DNA of 29,099 nucleotides. Source: a virus. The DNA lies in IMG/VR virus record IMGVR_UViG_3300017989_000347, positions 1 to 29,099 of that record, one strand, 5' to 3'. How positions within the stretch are numbered: position 1 is the stretch's first letter; each line of letters begins with the position of its first letter. A program made the translations under genes and the position numbers. The notes beneath the pieces are model-generated. The model was not told where the DNA came from, searched no databases, and saw only the letters and a list, made by a program, of their open reading frames with translations. Below, one piece after another: positions 1-5,905 of the stretch.

Positions 1-14
1 GATCCGACTCCATT

Positions 15-404
15 CTAAAGAATGTGCGGATTGTAATACCATTCGAACAATTCGCGTCCCCGTGAAACAATCACGGGGTATTTTTTTGAATCGATGTTGT
101 TGCCTTGCCCGTCGACCCAATACGGGTGAATGTGCGGATTGTATCGCAATTGTTCACCGACAAATTCATCAATGGTTGACGGTTGAACGATTTCAAACTG
201 TTTGCACGCGACCCATGCGCAAACAGTTTTGTTCGTTTCGCCGGTGTAAATTCGATCGGCGGCGCGGCGGTGATTTTTCAATTCGCATTTGAACATGACG
301 ATTGACCATTCATCAGGGTCAATGAACGTCGCGACATCACCGGTTTGAATTCGCCATGTGCGGTAATGTTCACCGTGACCTAGATGAAATCGAATTTTTG
401 TCAT
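15..404 (-). CDS. Uncharacterised phage protein (129 aa)
   Basis: I do not recognise a named family with certainty. The protein is soluble, has no signal peptide or membrane segment, and is rich in Trp, Tyr and His. Its pattern (HLGHGEHYRTWRI near the start, a DPD segment, then NKTVCAWVACK at about residues 58-68) reminds me of uncharacterised proteins widespread in environmental phages. The start codon shares four bases with the stop of the upstream leftward gene (ATGA), so the two are probably translated together. Codon use matches the rest of the phage. A rightward terminator-like hairpin lies inside its 3' end (58-87). It could be a small early accessory protein, but nothing in the sequence gives a function. 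Confidence 0.7.
   Translation of the reverse strand: MTKIRFHLGHGEHYRTWRIQTGDVATFIDPDEWSIVMFKCELKNHRRAADRIYTGETNKTVCAWVACKQFEIVQPSTIDEFVGEQLRYNPHIHPYWVDGQGNNIDSKKYPVIVSRGRELFEWYYNPHIL
58..87 (+). terminator. Terminator-like hairpin inside a leftward gene
   Basis: CCCCGTGA at 58-65 pairs perfectly with TCACGGGG at 71-78 across a 5-nt loop and is followed by TA and seven T residues (81-87). This is a textbook intrinsic terminator on the plus strand. It lies within codons of the leftward gene 15-404, so it would stop rightward transcription converging from outside the window. Confidence 0.5.
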
Positions 405-592
405 CGGCGACGCCGTCTTATTTTGTTCGGTTTTTTGGTGCCTAGTTTTTTGCGAAACATCTCCACACGTCTTTTTCGGGCAATTGCAGAATTGATCGAA
501 ATTGGTTCCGGGTGTTTCAGTTCATCGTAGATGATTTCACCCGATCCAATCGCGTCAATCGATCCGTGTTGTGGTATGGGTTTCATTTCCAT
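401..592 (-). CDS. Small basic unknown protein (63 aa)
   Basis: I do not recognise this protein. From the chosen ATG at 592 it has 63 residues; the N-terminal half is mixed and the tail is strongly basic (KKPNKIRRRRR), suggesting nucleic-acid contact. Another ATG lies two codons downstream (586). The longer frame that starts at 628 is rejected because its first codons overlap a TATAAT-like hexamer (599-604, leftward) and a terminator tail, which fit untranslated DNA. Its stop overlaps the start of the 129-aa gene by four bases, so the two probably form a short leftward operon driven from about position 600. Function unknown. Confidence 0.5.
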   Translation of the reverse strand: MEMKPIPQHGSIDAIGSGEIIYDELKHPEPISINSAIARKRRVEMFRKKLGTKKPNKIRRRRR

Positions 593-598
593 GAAAAG

Positions 599-628
599 AT
601 TATACGACACCGAAAACCAAAAGCGCAA
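599..628 (-). promoter_or_regulatory. Predicted leftward promoter (TTGCGC-18-TATAAT)
   Basis: Read leftward, a perfect TATAAT (604-599) lies 18 bp downstream of TTGCGC (628-623), only a few bases before the ATG at 592. The -35 match is partial. If used, the transcript would be almost leaderless. The -35 overlaps the T-run of a leftward terminator, giving a compact terminator-then-promoter arrangement. Confidence 0.4.
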
Positions 629-656
629 AAAGAAACCCGGCGAGGGGATGCCGGGT
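624..656 (-). terminator. Leftward intrinsic terminator
   Basis: ACCCGGC at 635-641 pairs with GCCGGGT at 650-656. Read leftward, the hairpin is followed by TTTCTTTTT, as expected for an intrinsic terminator. It would insulate the leftward genes at 15-592 from transcription arising further right. Confidence 0.6.
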
Positions 657-697
657 ATTGATGCGGCTGGTTATGGGACCGCGAAAGCGTGATTGAA

Positions 698-733
698 AAA
701 TACCCGGTGAAGGGGGCACAACACCGGGTATTT
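698..733. repeat. Perfect 12-bp inverted repeat
   Basis: AAATACCCGGTG (698-709) and CACCGGGTATTT (722-733) are perfect reverse complements around a 12-nt loop. On the minus strand the second arm runs into TTTTTCAATC, so it may act as a second leftward terminator. The word CCGGGTATT also occurs at the adjacent hairpin near 652-659. Confidence 0.65.
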
Positions 734-776
734 CCGAACGGTGTGCAACGAGGCAACGAATGCACAACCGAATCAT

Positions 777-796
777 ACCTGACTCGCACGTCAGGT
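777..796. repeat. 7-bp inverted repeat beside an A-tract
   Basis: ACCTGAC (777-783) and GTCAGGT (790-796) flank a 6-nt spacer. Immediately to the right are CAATCA (797-802), a 10-A tract (809-818) and TGATTG (821-826), which form a second, looser dyad. This could be a protein-binding dyad or part of an origin-like element. Confidence 0.4.
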
Positions 797-1405
797 CAAT
801 CACATTTCAAAAAAAAAAGTTGATTGTGTTTCGCGAAAAATCAAATACGATCGATCATGGCGATTGTTGATCAGCATCATCTGCGGATCGGGCAACGGTC
901 ATCGATTGTCATTCCCATTATTTCACTCAAAACCCGGTTATGTTGTGTTGGCACTTTATCCAGTCGAATCGACGAAAATGAATCGACGAAAAAGAACCAA
1001 ATCGATTTTTCACCTAGAACGGTGTGCCGAATGGGCGGCATCGTGTATCAACGGACAGTCGACGTGTGGTCGACGAGGGGCGTTGATTTCAAAGAATGAA
1101 TGCGAAATTGCTGTTTCTGTTATCGACAGTTTTATCCGGGCAACGGGTGGATATTTGATTCCACATTTCCGACGGAACGTCCCGGTCATCCGTGATATTG
1201 ATCAAAAAACGGCGAGTATAAGCAGGATTTGCACGACAACGAACAAAATCGAAATTGAGTGATTGAACATTAGGGTGTTCATCGATTCGATTCATAAAAG
1301 AACCGACGACATCCCCGATACCCTACGACCTGCGATTGATCGACCATCGTTCCAGACCGTTGATCCGATCCAGTGTTATCCGGGGGGATGCCGTCGGTGT
1401 GTCTA

Positions 1406-1434
1406 TTGTACGGTGACACTGTAAAAAATAAAAT
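1406..1434 (+). promoter_or_regulatory. Predicted promoter of the small structured RNA
   Basis: TTGTAC (1406-1411) and TAAAAT (1429-1434) are separated by exactly 17 bp, near-consensus for a sigma70 promoter. The expected start, about seven bases downstream, coincides with the first base of the long RNA helix that begins at 1440. That coincidence is the main reason for the call. Confidence 0.4.
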
Positions 1435-1439
1435 GGTTC

Positions 1440-1510
1440 ATCGGGTTGCGGTTCAGGGGTTCCCGGCGTAGGGACAAAAATCCCTGACAAGCGTACCGCG
1501 ACCCGATTTC
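1440..1510 (+). ncRNA. Predicted small structured RNA (about 70 nt)
   Basis: A 13-bp arm at 1440-1452 pairs with 1495-1507, with a single T-G wobble on the RNA. A second helix, TCAGGG (1453-1458) with CCCTGA (1482-1487), stacks directly on it, leaving a 7-nt bulge on one side. An inner TCCC/GGGA pairing (about 1461-1474) caps the structure. The 3' arm is followed by TTTCT, a weak terminator-like tail. It fits no tRNA (no usable T-arm) and no riboswitch I recognise. It lies just upstream of the main rightward promoter, so it may be a regulatory RNA or the structured end of a transcript from the left. Confidence 0.4.
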
Positions 1511-1542
1511 TAAAAAACTTTTCGATTTTTGTCGAGTAGGGT

Positions 1543-1570
1543 TTGACACATGGTCGATTATAGGTATAAT
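1543..1570 (+). promoter_or_regulatory. Strong sigma70-type early promoter, copy 1
   Basis: TTGACA (1543-1548) and TATAAT (1565-1570) are perfect consensus hexamers with a 16-bp spacer. An A/T-rich stretch upstream (AAAAAACTTTTCGATTTTT, 1512-1530) resembles an UP element. The same UP-like block, TTGACACATGGTCGAT, and GGTATAATTGGGAC recur at 24357-24423. Transcription would start near 1577 and cover the leader ORF at 1612 and the genes beyond. Confidence 0.85.
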
Positions 1571-1611
1571 TGGGACATAACGAACAACACAACAACTAGA
1601 AAGGCGAAATC

Positions 1612-1680
1612 ATGTTTCAAACCAAAACTGTAAAATCTGTCACCGCGTTCATCGAATTTGATGGTGTACACACAATCTGA
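1612..1680 (+). CDS. 22-residue leader peptide ORF
   Basis: ATG at 1612 is preceded by GAAAGG (1599-1604) in the same GAAAGGCRAAA context used before several real starts in this window, and lies about 35 nt downstream of the probable transcription start. The frame runs 22 codons (MFQTKTVKS..., ending ...VHTI) to TGA at 1680. Codon use is phage-like. It is followed by a GC-rich hairpin (1697-1716) and then the ribosome binding site of the DUF2786 gene. The arrangement is that of a leader peptide that could control the downstream gene, although no codon run of the attenuator type (repeated single amino acid) is seen. It may instead be a functional micropeptide. Confidence 0.5.
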   Translation: MFQTKTVKSVTAFIEFDGVHTI

Positions 1681-1696
1681 TTTTTCAACCCAAACG

Positions 1697-1716
1697 CCGG
1701 GTCGACATCGACCCGG
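1697..1716 (+). promoter_or_regulatory. Leader hairpin before the DUF2786 gene
   Basis: CCGGGTCG (1697-1704) and CGACCCGG (1709-1716) form a perfect 8-bp GC-rich stem with a 4-nt loop. It is followed by TACAATCCAAATTTTTG and then the GAAAGG ribosome binding site. The T-run is about ten bases from the stem, so this is a poor terminator; a processing, stability or attenuation role is possible. Confidence 0.5.
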
Positions 1717-1748
1717 TACAATCCAAATTTTTGAAAGGCAAAACAACA

Positions 1749-2528
1749 ATGACTGACGATCGAAAAAACCGACTTGTTTCAAAAATCAAAGCGATGTTGA
1801 ACATCGCTGCAAATGATGCATCGACCGACAATGAAATTTTTGTCGCGATGGAACAGGCGCGAAAACTGATGGAACGTCATCAGTTGACTGAATCTGATTT
1901 GGAATCATCGACGATCGATGATGACAAACGAAAAATTGATGAGGCTGATTTCACCCGCGCAACATCAGAAACCGCTGGAAAGTTGTATTTTTGGGAAGCT
2001 GAATTGTGCGATTTTGTCGCACAATTCGTCGGTGCTGATTGGTACCGATCACGCGAGTACGTCAAAAACGTGTTCGGGCAGTACCAACAAACACCATCCG
2101 GTCGATACAAAAAAACATCGGTTGTTGTTTGGTTTGGTGTCGCCGAATCGGTGGTCATCGCGAAACAGGTGTTCGACGAATTGCGATCGATCATTTCGAC
2201 GATGGCGTTTGGCAAATACGGCAAGGTGTACGCCGGGGAAGGCGCAACGTATGGGATGGGGTTTGTTTCAGGTCTGAATGAAAAATATCAGACGATCGTG
2301 AAAATCGAGGAACAGGTACAATCAACCGCACTGACCGTTCGAAAACAAGAATTGTCAGAATACGTCGAGGAAAAGGCGAAACAGTGGTTGAACGATGAAC
2401 ACGGTGTGAAACTACGATCATGCCGTGCAACCAGTACAGTTAGTACCGACGGCGAAGCGTATTCCGACGGTCGCGCTGACGGATCGAATTGTGATGTTGA
2501 TGCGACTCGTCGTCGAAAATTGACATAG
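1749..2528 (+). CDS. DUF2786-domain protein
   Basis: The N-terminal 45 or so residues (VSKIKAMLNIAAN...ARKLMERHQLTESDLE) match the DUF2786 pattern: a helix with KI..ML..A, an acidic turn, then A..LM..H.L. The rest carries an aromatic-rich region with VVVWFG (about residue 120) and a SGLNEKY segment (about 175), as in the two-domain DUF2786 proteins common in phages and bacteria, whose biochemical role is unknown. The ATG at 1749 is chosen over 1731 because GAAAGG (1733-1738) lies at proper distance from it. The protein has 259 residues with no membrane segment. It is the first full-length gene after the strong promoter, so it is probably expressed early. Confidence 0.8.
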   Translation: MTDDRKNRLVSKIKAMLNIAANDASTDNEIFVAMEQARKLMERHQLTESDLESSTIDDDKRKIDEADFTRATSETAGKLYFWEAELCDFVAQFVGADWYRSREYVKNVFGQYQQTPSGRYKKTSVVVWFGVAESVVIAKQVFDELRSIISTMAFGKYGKVYAGEGATYGMGFVSGLNEKYQTIVKIEEQVQSTALTVRKQELSEYVEEKAKQWLNDEHGVKLRSCRATSTVSTDGEAYSDGRADGSNCDVDATRRRKLT

Positions 2529-2543
2529 GGTGTTTGCAACGTT

Positions 2544-2578
2544 GCGGGTTGATGGTTATCATCAACCCGCATATTTTG
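2544..2578 (+). terminator. Terminator-like hairpin before the sigma-factor gene
   Basis: GCGGGTTGATG (2544-2554) and CATCAACCCGC (2560-2570) form a perfect 11-bp stem with a 5-nt loop, followed by ATATTTTG. The palindrome GCAACGTTGC (2536-2545) overlaps its left arm and could compete with it. The next gene's GAAAGG ribosome binding site starts eight bases past the stem with no visible promoter between, so readthrough must occur; partial termination or mRNA processing is likely. Confidence 0.6.
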
Positions 2579-2590
2579 AAAGGCAAAATC

Positions 2591-3109
2591 ATGAACGTTG
2601 ATCAGATGTTTTACGATCATCATCGGTTGTTGTATCGAATTGCTGTTGCATATCACCATCACACCGGGATCGATGTCGAGGAATTGAAAAGCGAAACGCA
2701 TGTCGCTTTCATGAAGGCGGTCAAACAGTACGAAACACATCGTTCAAAATTTACGACGTATTTGACGCATGTGACAAAAAATCATTTGGCATCCCTTGCC
2801 AGAAAACATGCACGGCGATCGAATTGGGTAGAGTTCGTACCGCTGCCGACAACCGATTCAACTGAGATCAGCACACCCGTACCGCCGTCGTCGTTTGAAT
2901 ACATGGAACAGTTGCGGGCATGCCTGTCGCCGTTAGCTTGGCGAATCGCACAAATGGTGATGTGCGGTGATGCCGTTGTCGAATACGGCAAGCGATTGCA
3001 GTCTCGCGAAAAAATCGAAGATGTTTTAGAGGCAGACGGCGTCAAACAGTCTAAATGTGTTCAGGCATTTCATGAAATTCGTGATGCACTATCAGAGGTG
3101 GCAGCATGA
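2591..3109 (+). CDS. Sigma-70-like RNA polymerase factor
   Basis: This 172-aa protein starts at the ATG following AAAGGCAAAATC. Residues about 10-65 fit sigma70 region 2: YRIAVAYHHHTG-DVEELKSETHVAFMKAVKQYETHRSKFTTYL, with the acidic core-binding helix and the aromatic F.TYL stretch. The C-terminal part is helical (CGDAVVEYGK to HEIRDALSEV) and could be a divergent region 4, but I see no clear helix-turn-helix. In phages such factors redirect host polymerase to middle or late promoters; that role here is inferred. The stop overlaps the next start (ATGA at 3106-3109), coupling it to the helicase. It lies close to the early promoter, as expected for a regulator of later expression. Confidence 0.7.
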   Translation: MNVDQMFYDHHRLLYRIAVAYHHHTGIDVEELKSETHVAFMKAVKQYETHRSKFTTYLTHVTKNHLASLARKHARRSNWVEFVPLPTTDSTEISTPVPPSSFEYMEQLRACLSPLAWRIAQMVMCGDAVVEYGKRLQSREKIEDVLEADGVKQSKCVQAFHEIRDALSEVAA

Positions 3110-4536
3110 TTGAATTGTTGCCGCATCAAGTTGAAGGCGTCGAGTTCATCACCGAACGCGAATCTGTATTGTTAGCAGATTCGATGGGACTAGGAAAGAC
3201 GGCGCAGGCGATTCAGGCGATGTTGAGAAATCAACATTGGTTACCCGCTGTCGTCGTGTGTCCCGCGTCCCTGAAATACAATTGGCGTGATGAGTTTTGG
3301 AAAAACGGGTCACGTCTGCCGGTATCGGTTTGTGATGGCAGGGAACCACCAGCCAAAACAAGCGAATTCGATTTATCGGTTTCACCGGTGCATGTGATCA
3401 ATTATTCAATTTTGCCGTATTGGGTTGATTACTTCAAATCGATCGGTGTTCGTACGGTCGTGTTTGATGAAATTCAAGATTTGACAAACCCAAAAGCCAA
3501 AAAAACAAAGGCGGCACAAAAATTGTCGGCGTTTTGTGATCGGTCGATCGGGTTGTCAGGAACGCCGTTGTACAACCGTCCGATCGAACTTTGGCCGATC
3601 GCGAATATGCTTTGGCCCGGCAAATTAGGCGGGTTTCGTGATTACACGGAACGGTATTGTGATGCTCGATTGATGCCGTGGGGATGGGATTATTCAGGGG
3701 CGTCAAACCTCGACGAGTTACACCACCAGTTGTACGGATTGGGGATGTTGCGTCGAAAGAAATCGGCGCTGAATTTGCCACCAAAAACACGAAAGATCGA
3801 AACGGTTGCAGTCGATGATGATGATGAGTATAATTTGTGCCGTGATGATTACGAATCGTGGTTGATGCGTTTCGCGCCTGAACGCAGGGCGAAAGCATTG
3901 AAGGCGAAAAAGTTGACACAGATCGGCAATTTGATGCGACTCAGTTCCCGATTGAAAATGCGATCGGTAATTTCGTGGGTTAATTCATTTTTGCATCGAA
4001 CTGATGAAAAAATTGTGTTGTTCGCGTATCACAAAAAAGCGATCAATCTGTTGCAACGACATATCAACGCAAAGTGCGTGTCGTTGACAGGATCGACGAT
4101 GCAGCACAAACGACAGATGGTTGTTGATCAGTTTCAGAATGACCCTGAAACACGGGTGTTCATTGGGAATTTGATCGCGGCATCGACAGGGATCACATTG
4201 ACGGCGGCGCGAGTCGTGGCGATGTGTGAATTGTATTATCGTCCGATCGATTTGTTGCAGGCAGAGGATCGGGTTTGGCGAATTGGTCAAACCCGACCGT
4301 CGTGGATTTATTATCTCGTTGCCAACAATACACTAGAACCGGCGATGTGTCGGTTGTTGCAGCAAAAACAGGACATCATTTCGGCAATCCTCGACGGGGA
4401 TATGATCGGCGAAATTGATGATTTTAACATTCATGAAGAATTACAAGCTGAACTAAATAAGGACCGACAATGGTTGTTTCCACCAAACAAAAATCGAAAT
4501 CGAAAAAAACAGGGTCGGGTTCGTCTGAACGGGTAA
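3106..4536 (+). CDS. SNF2-family DNA helicase/translocase
   Basis: A 476-aa superfamily 2 ATPase of the Swi2/Snf2 type. Visible motifs in order: LLPHQVEGV (Q-like region, residues 5-13), Walker A DSMGLGKT (25-32), DEIQ Walker B (121-124), SGTP motif III (151-154), a second RecA lobe beginning KIVLFAYHK (302-310), AASTGITLTAA motif V (358-368) and QAEDRVWRIGQ motif VI (385-395). The RIGQ ending and compact size resemble SMARCAL1/HARP-like annealing translocases and the SNF2 proteins of many large phages. Likely role: dsDNA translocation in fork remodelling or protein clearance. The start overlaps the sigma-factor stop. The last 67 bases overlap the next gene in another frame, which is long for this genome. 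Confidence 0.92.
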   Translation: MIELLPHQVEGVEFITERESVLLADSMGLGKTAQAIQAMLRNQHWLPAVVVCPASLKYNWRDEFWKNGSRLPVSVCDGREPPAKTSEFDLSVSPVHVINYSILPYWVDYFKSIGVRTVVFDEIQDLTNPKAKKTKAAQKLSAFCDRSIGLSGTPLYNRPIELWPIANMLWPGKLGGFRDYTERYCDARLMPWGWDYSGASNLDELHHQLYGLGMLRRKKSALNLPPKTRKIETVAVDDDDEYNLCRDDYESWLMRFAPERRAKALKAKKLTQIGNLMRLSSRLKMRSVISWVNSFLHRTDEKIVLFAYHKKAINLLQRHINAKCVSLTGSTMQHKRQMVVDQFQNDPETRVFIGNLIAASTGITLTAARVVAMCELYYRPIDLLQAEDRVWRIGQTRPSWIYYLVANNTLEPAMCRLLQQKQDIISAILDGDMIGEIDDFNIHEELQAELNKDRQWLFPPNKNRNRKKQGRVRLNG

Positions 4537-4886
4537 AATACCTGATTCGCGGTCTGACGAAAGACGAACGTGCGTCGTTGAAACGCCGGGCGTTGGATTA
4601 CACCGACGACATCGACAGCATGTCGCGATTGGTTCGAACACTGGTCATTTTGTTCAATCGTGGACAGATTGAAATCGATGAGGTCGTGGACATGCCACCG
4701 ACATCGGATCGGTGTTTGTACATGCTTAACAATATCATCGAAAAAGAACGTGACCGATTCAGCAAAAAATCGGCGTCGGTGATCGACGATCGTGATGCGA
4801 TGAATCGCGTGATGCGTACATTGGTCGTCAATTTTCTCGACGGCAAAATCGAAATCGACGAATTGGTTCCATCGGCACCGCTGTGA
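4470..4886 (+). CDS. Tandem ribbon-helix-helix-like protein
   Basis: This 138-aa protein is an internal duplication with a 60-residue period: residues 21-80 align with 81-138 without gaps. Shared positions include ER (33/93), DxDxM (about 47-51/107-111), RTLV (56-59/116-119) and G-IEIDE-V (65-73/125-133). Each copy begins with a short beta-like stretch and has two predicted helices, the layout of a ribbon-helix-helix DNA-binding domain. Two fused copies would make a single-chain version of the usual dimer. The start follows AAGGA (4458-4462) and lies inside the end of the helicase gene; the stop overlaps the GTG of the primase. A transcriptional regulator is the likely role; the fold assignment is mine and unverified. 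Confidence 0.65.
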   Translation: MVVSTKQKSKSKKTGSGSSERVKYLIRGLTKDERASLKRRALDYTDDIDSMSRLVRTLVILFNRGQIEIDEVVDMPPTSDRCLYMLNNIIEKERDRFSKKSASVIDDRDAMNRVMRTLVVNFLDGKIEIDELVPSAPL

Positions 4887-5776
4887 ATATTGAACAGTGT
4901 TTGATCGATGGTGGTGTTCATTATGTCGATTCGTCGCATCACCATGTTCGCCGGGGTTGGGTCGGTGCAGATTGTCCCGACTGTTCACCCGGTCAACAAA
5001 AATTTCGATTGGGTTTTGAATTGGCAACCGGTCGATGTAATTGCTGGTTTTGCGGATTGAAATCCGGTTTTGACATGTTGGAACACCTGACAGGTTTTCC
5101 CCGTGGAAAAATTGCGTCGTATTGGTTTGATGATCATTATGAAAAGCCGACGTCGATCGAAATCGAATACAAGCCGAAACATGTCCCGCGTGTCATCAAA
5201 CCAAAAGGATTGGAAGAATTAGGACCGGCACACCGTCGGTATTTAGAGTCGCGGGGATTTGATCCCGATGAAATTGTCAGAATTTGGGGCGTCAAAGGAT
5301 TGGCGAATCGTTCTGAAATTGGTTGGCGGATTTGGATACCCATTCGGAACAAATCAGGTTTGGTCGTTTCGTGGACATCACGCGCGATCACAGATCGTGA
5401 AAAATTGCGGTACCTGTCGGCAAAGGAATCAGAGGAAGTTGAACCGCATAAAAAATTGTTGTACGGGGAACACCTCGTCATGGGATCATCGGTGATTGTG
5501 TTTGAAGGTCCGATCGATGCGTGGTCGGTTGGTCCGGGAAGTGTTGCAACATGTGGTACAGGATTTGAAGAATCACAGGTTGCGAGATTGGCACGGTATG
5601 CCCGGCGGGTGATTTGTTTCGATTCATCACCAGACGCACAGACACGGGCGGATGATTTGTGTCGGCGGTTGGAAATGTTTGACGGTGAAACGATCCGTGT
5701 GGAATTAGAAACCGGGGACGATGCAGCGGAATCAGATCAGGCTGAACGGGACGAATTGAGACGACTTTTTTTGTGA
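4883..5776 (+). CDS. DNA primase (zinc finger plus TOPRIM)
   Basis: This 297-aa protein starts at GTG, overlapping the previous stop (GTGA). The N-terminus has a four-cysteine zinc site, CPDC (31-34) and CNCWFC (52-57), as in CHC2-type primases. The C-terminal half carries TOPRIM motifs: FEGPIDAW (about 210-217, catalytic Glu) and CFDSSPDAQ (about 247-255, Asp-x-Asp equivalent). The middle (KLRYLSAKESEE) fits the RNA-polymerase-like region of DnaG-type primases. No helicase domain is attached, unlike T7 gp4; a separate DnaB-like helicase is encoded at 6565. It would make RNA primers for lagging-strand synthesis. It is the last gene before the strong terminator at 5855. Confidence 0.88.
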   Translation: MNIEQCLIDGGVHYVDSSHHHVRRGWVGADCPDCSPGQQKFRLGFELATGRCNCWFCGLKSGFDMLEHLTGFPRGKIASYWFDDHYEKPTSIEIEYKPKHVPRVIKPKGLEELGPAHRRYLESRGFDPDEIVRIWGVKGLANRSEIGWRIWIPIRNKSGLVVSWTSRAITDREKLRYLSAKESEEVEPHKKLLYGEHLVMGSSVIVFEGPIDAWSVGPGSVATCGTGFEESQVARLARYARRVICFDSSPDAQTRADDLCRRLEMFDGETIRVELETGDDAAESDQAERDELRRLFL

Positions 5777-5820
5777 AAAAGCGTTTCACAGTTGTTCGTC
5801 GTGACGTATGATCGATTGCA

Positions 5821-5850
5821 GTTGGTGCGTTATTTGCCTTTCACACCAAC
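5821..5850 (+). repeat. Inverted repeat in the gap after the primase gene
   Basis: GTTGGTG (5821-5827) and CACCAAC (5844-5850) form a 7-bp dyad with a 16-nt spacer, just before the strong terminator at 5855. The 128-bp gap 5777-5905 holds no gene and no clear promoter; this dyad and the terminator are all I see in it. Confidence 0.45.
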
Positions 5851-5854
5851 AACG

Positions 5855-5893
5855 TCACCCGGTGTTTCAAAATCCGCCGGGTGATTTTTTTTT
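5855..5893 (+). terminator. Strong intrinsic terminator before the replisome block
   Basis: TCACCCGG (5855-5862) and CCGGGTGA (5877-5884) form a perfect 8-bp stem followed by nine T residues (5885-5893). The last T is followed directly by GAAAG and the next ATG is at 5906, so no promoter fits between terminator and gene. Downstream genes therefore need readthrough or antitermination. Confidence 0.85.
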
Positions 5894-5905
5894 GAAAGTG
5901 AACGG

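Larger units (their letters stand above)
629..1611. other. Regulatory interval of about 1 kb between divergent gene blocks
   Basis: No convincing gene. Several overlapping open frames exist (for example 864-1262 rightward), but none has a good start with a ribosome binding site and none resembles a known family. What it does hold: three strong inverted repeats (635-656, 698-733, 777-796), a 10-A tract at 809-818, the palindrome TTTCGCGAAA at 829-838, a small hairpin TGAACA/TGTTCA near 1264-1281, a predicted small RNA at about 1440-1510 and a strong promoter at 1543-1570. Divergent transcription, stable hairpins and an A-tract are compatible with a control region or a replication origin; this is inference. 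Confidence 0.5.

Noticed and set aside
864-1262. 132-codon rightward open frame in the 1-kb regulatory gap
   Set aside because: Starts with TTG without a ribosome binding site, overlaps another equally long frame (824-1099), and resembles no known protein.
1440-1507. tRNA-like size and 7-bp end pairing on either strand
   Set aside because: No T-loop TTCRANY, no proper anticodon loop of seven bases on a 5-bp stem, no D-arm; kept only as an unspecified structured RNA.
4431-5027. 198-codon leftward open frame
   Set aside because: Antisense to the tandem ribbon-helix-helix and primase genes; its His/Arg-rich translation is typical of a shadow frame.
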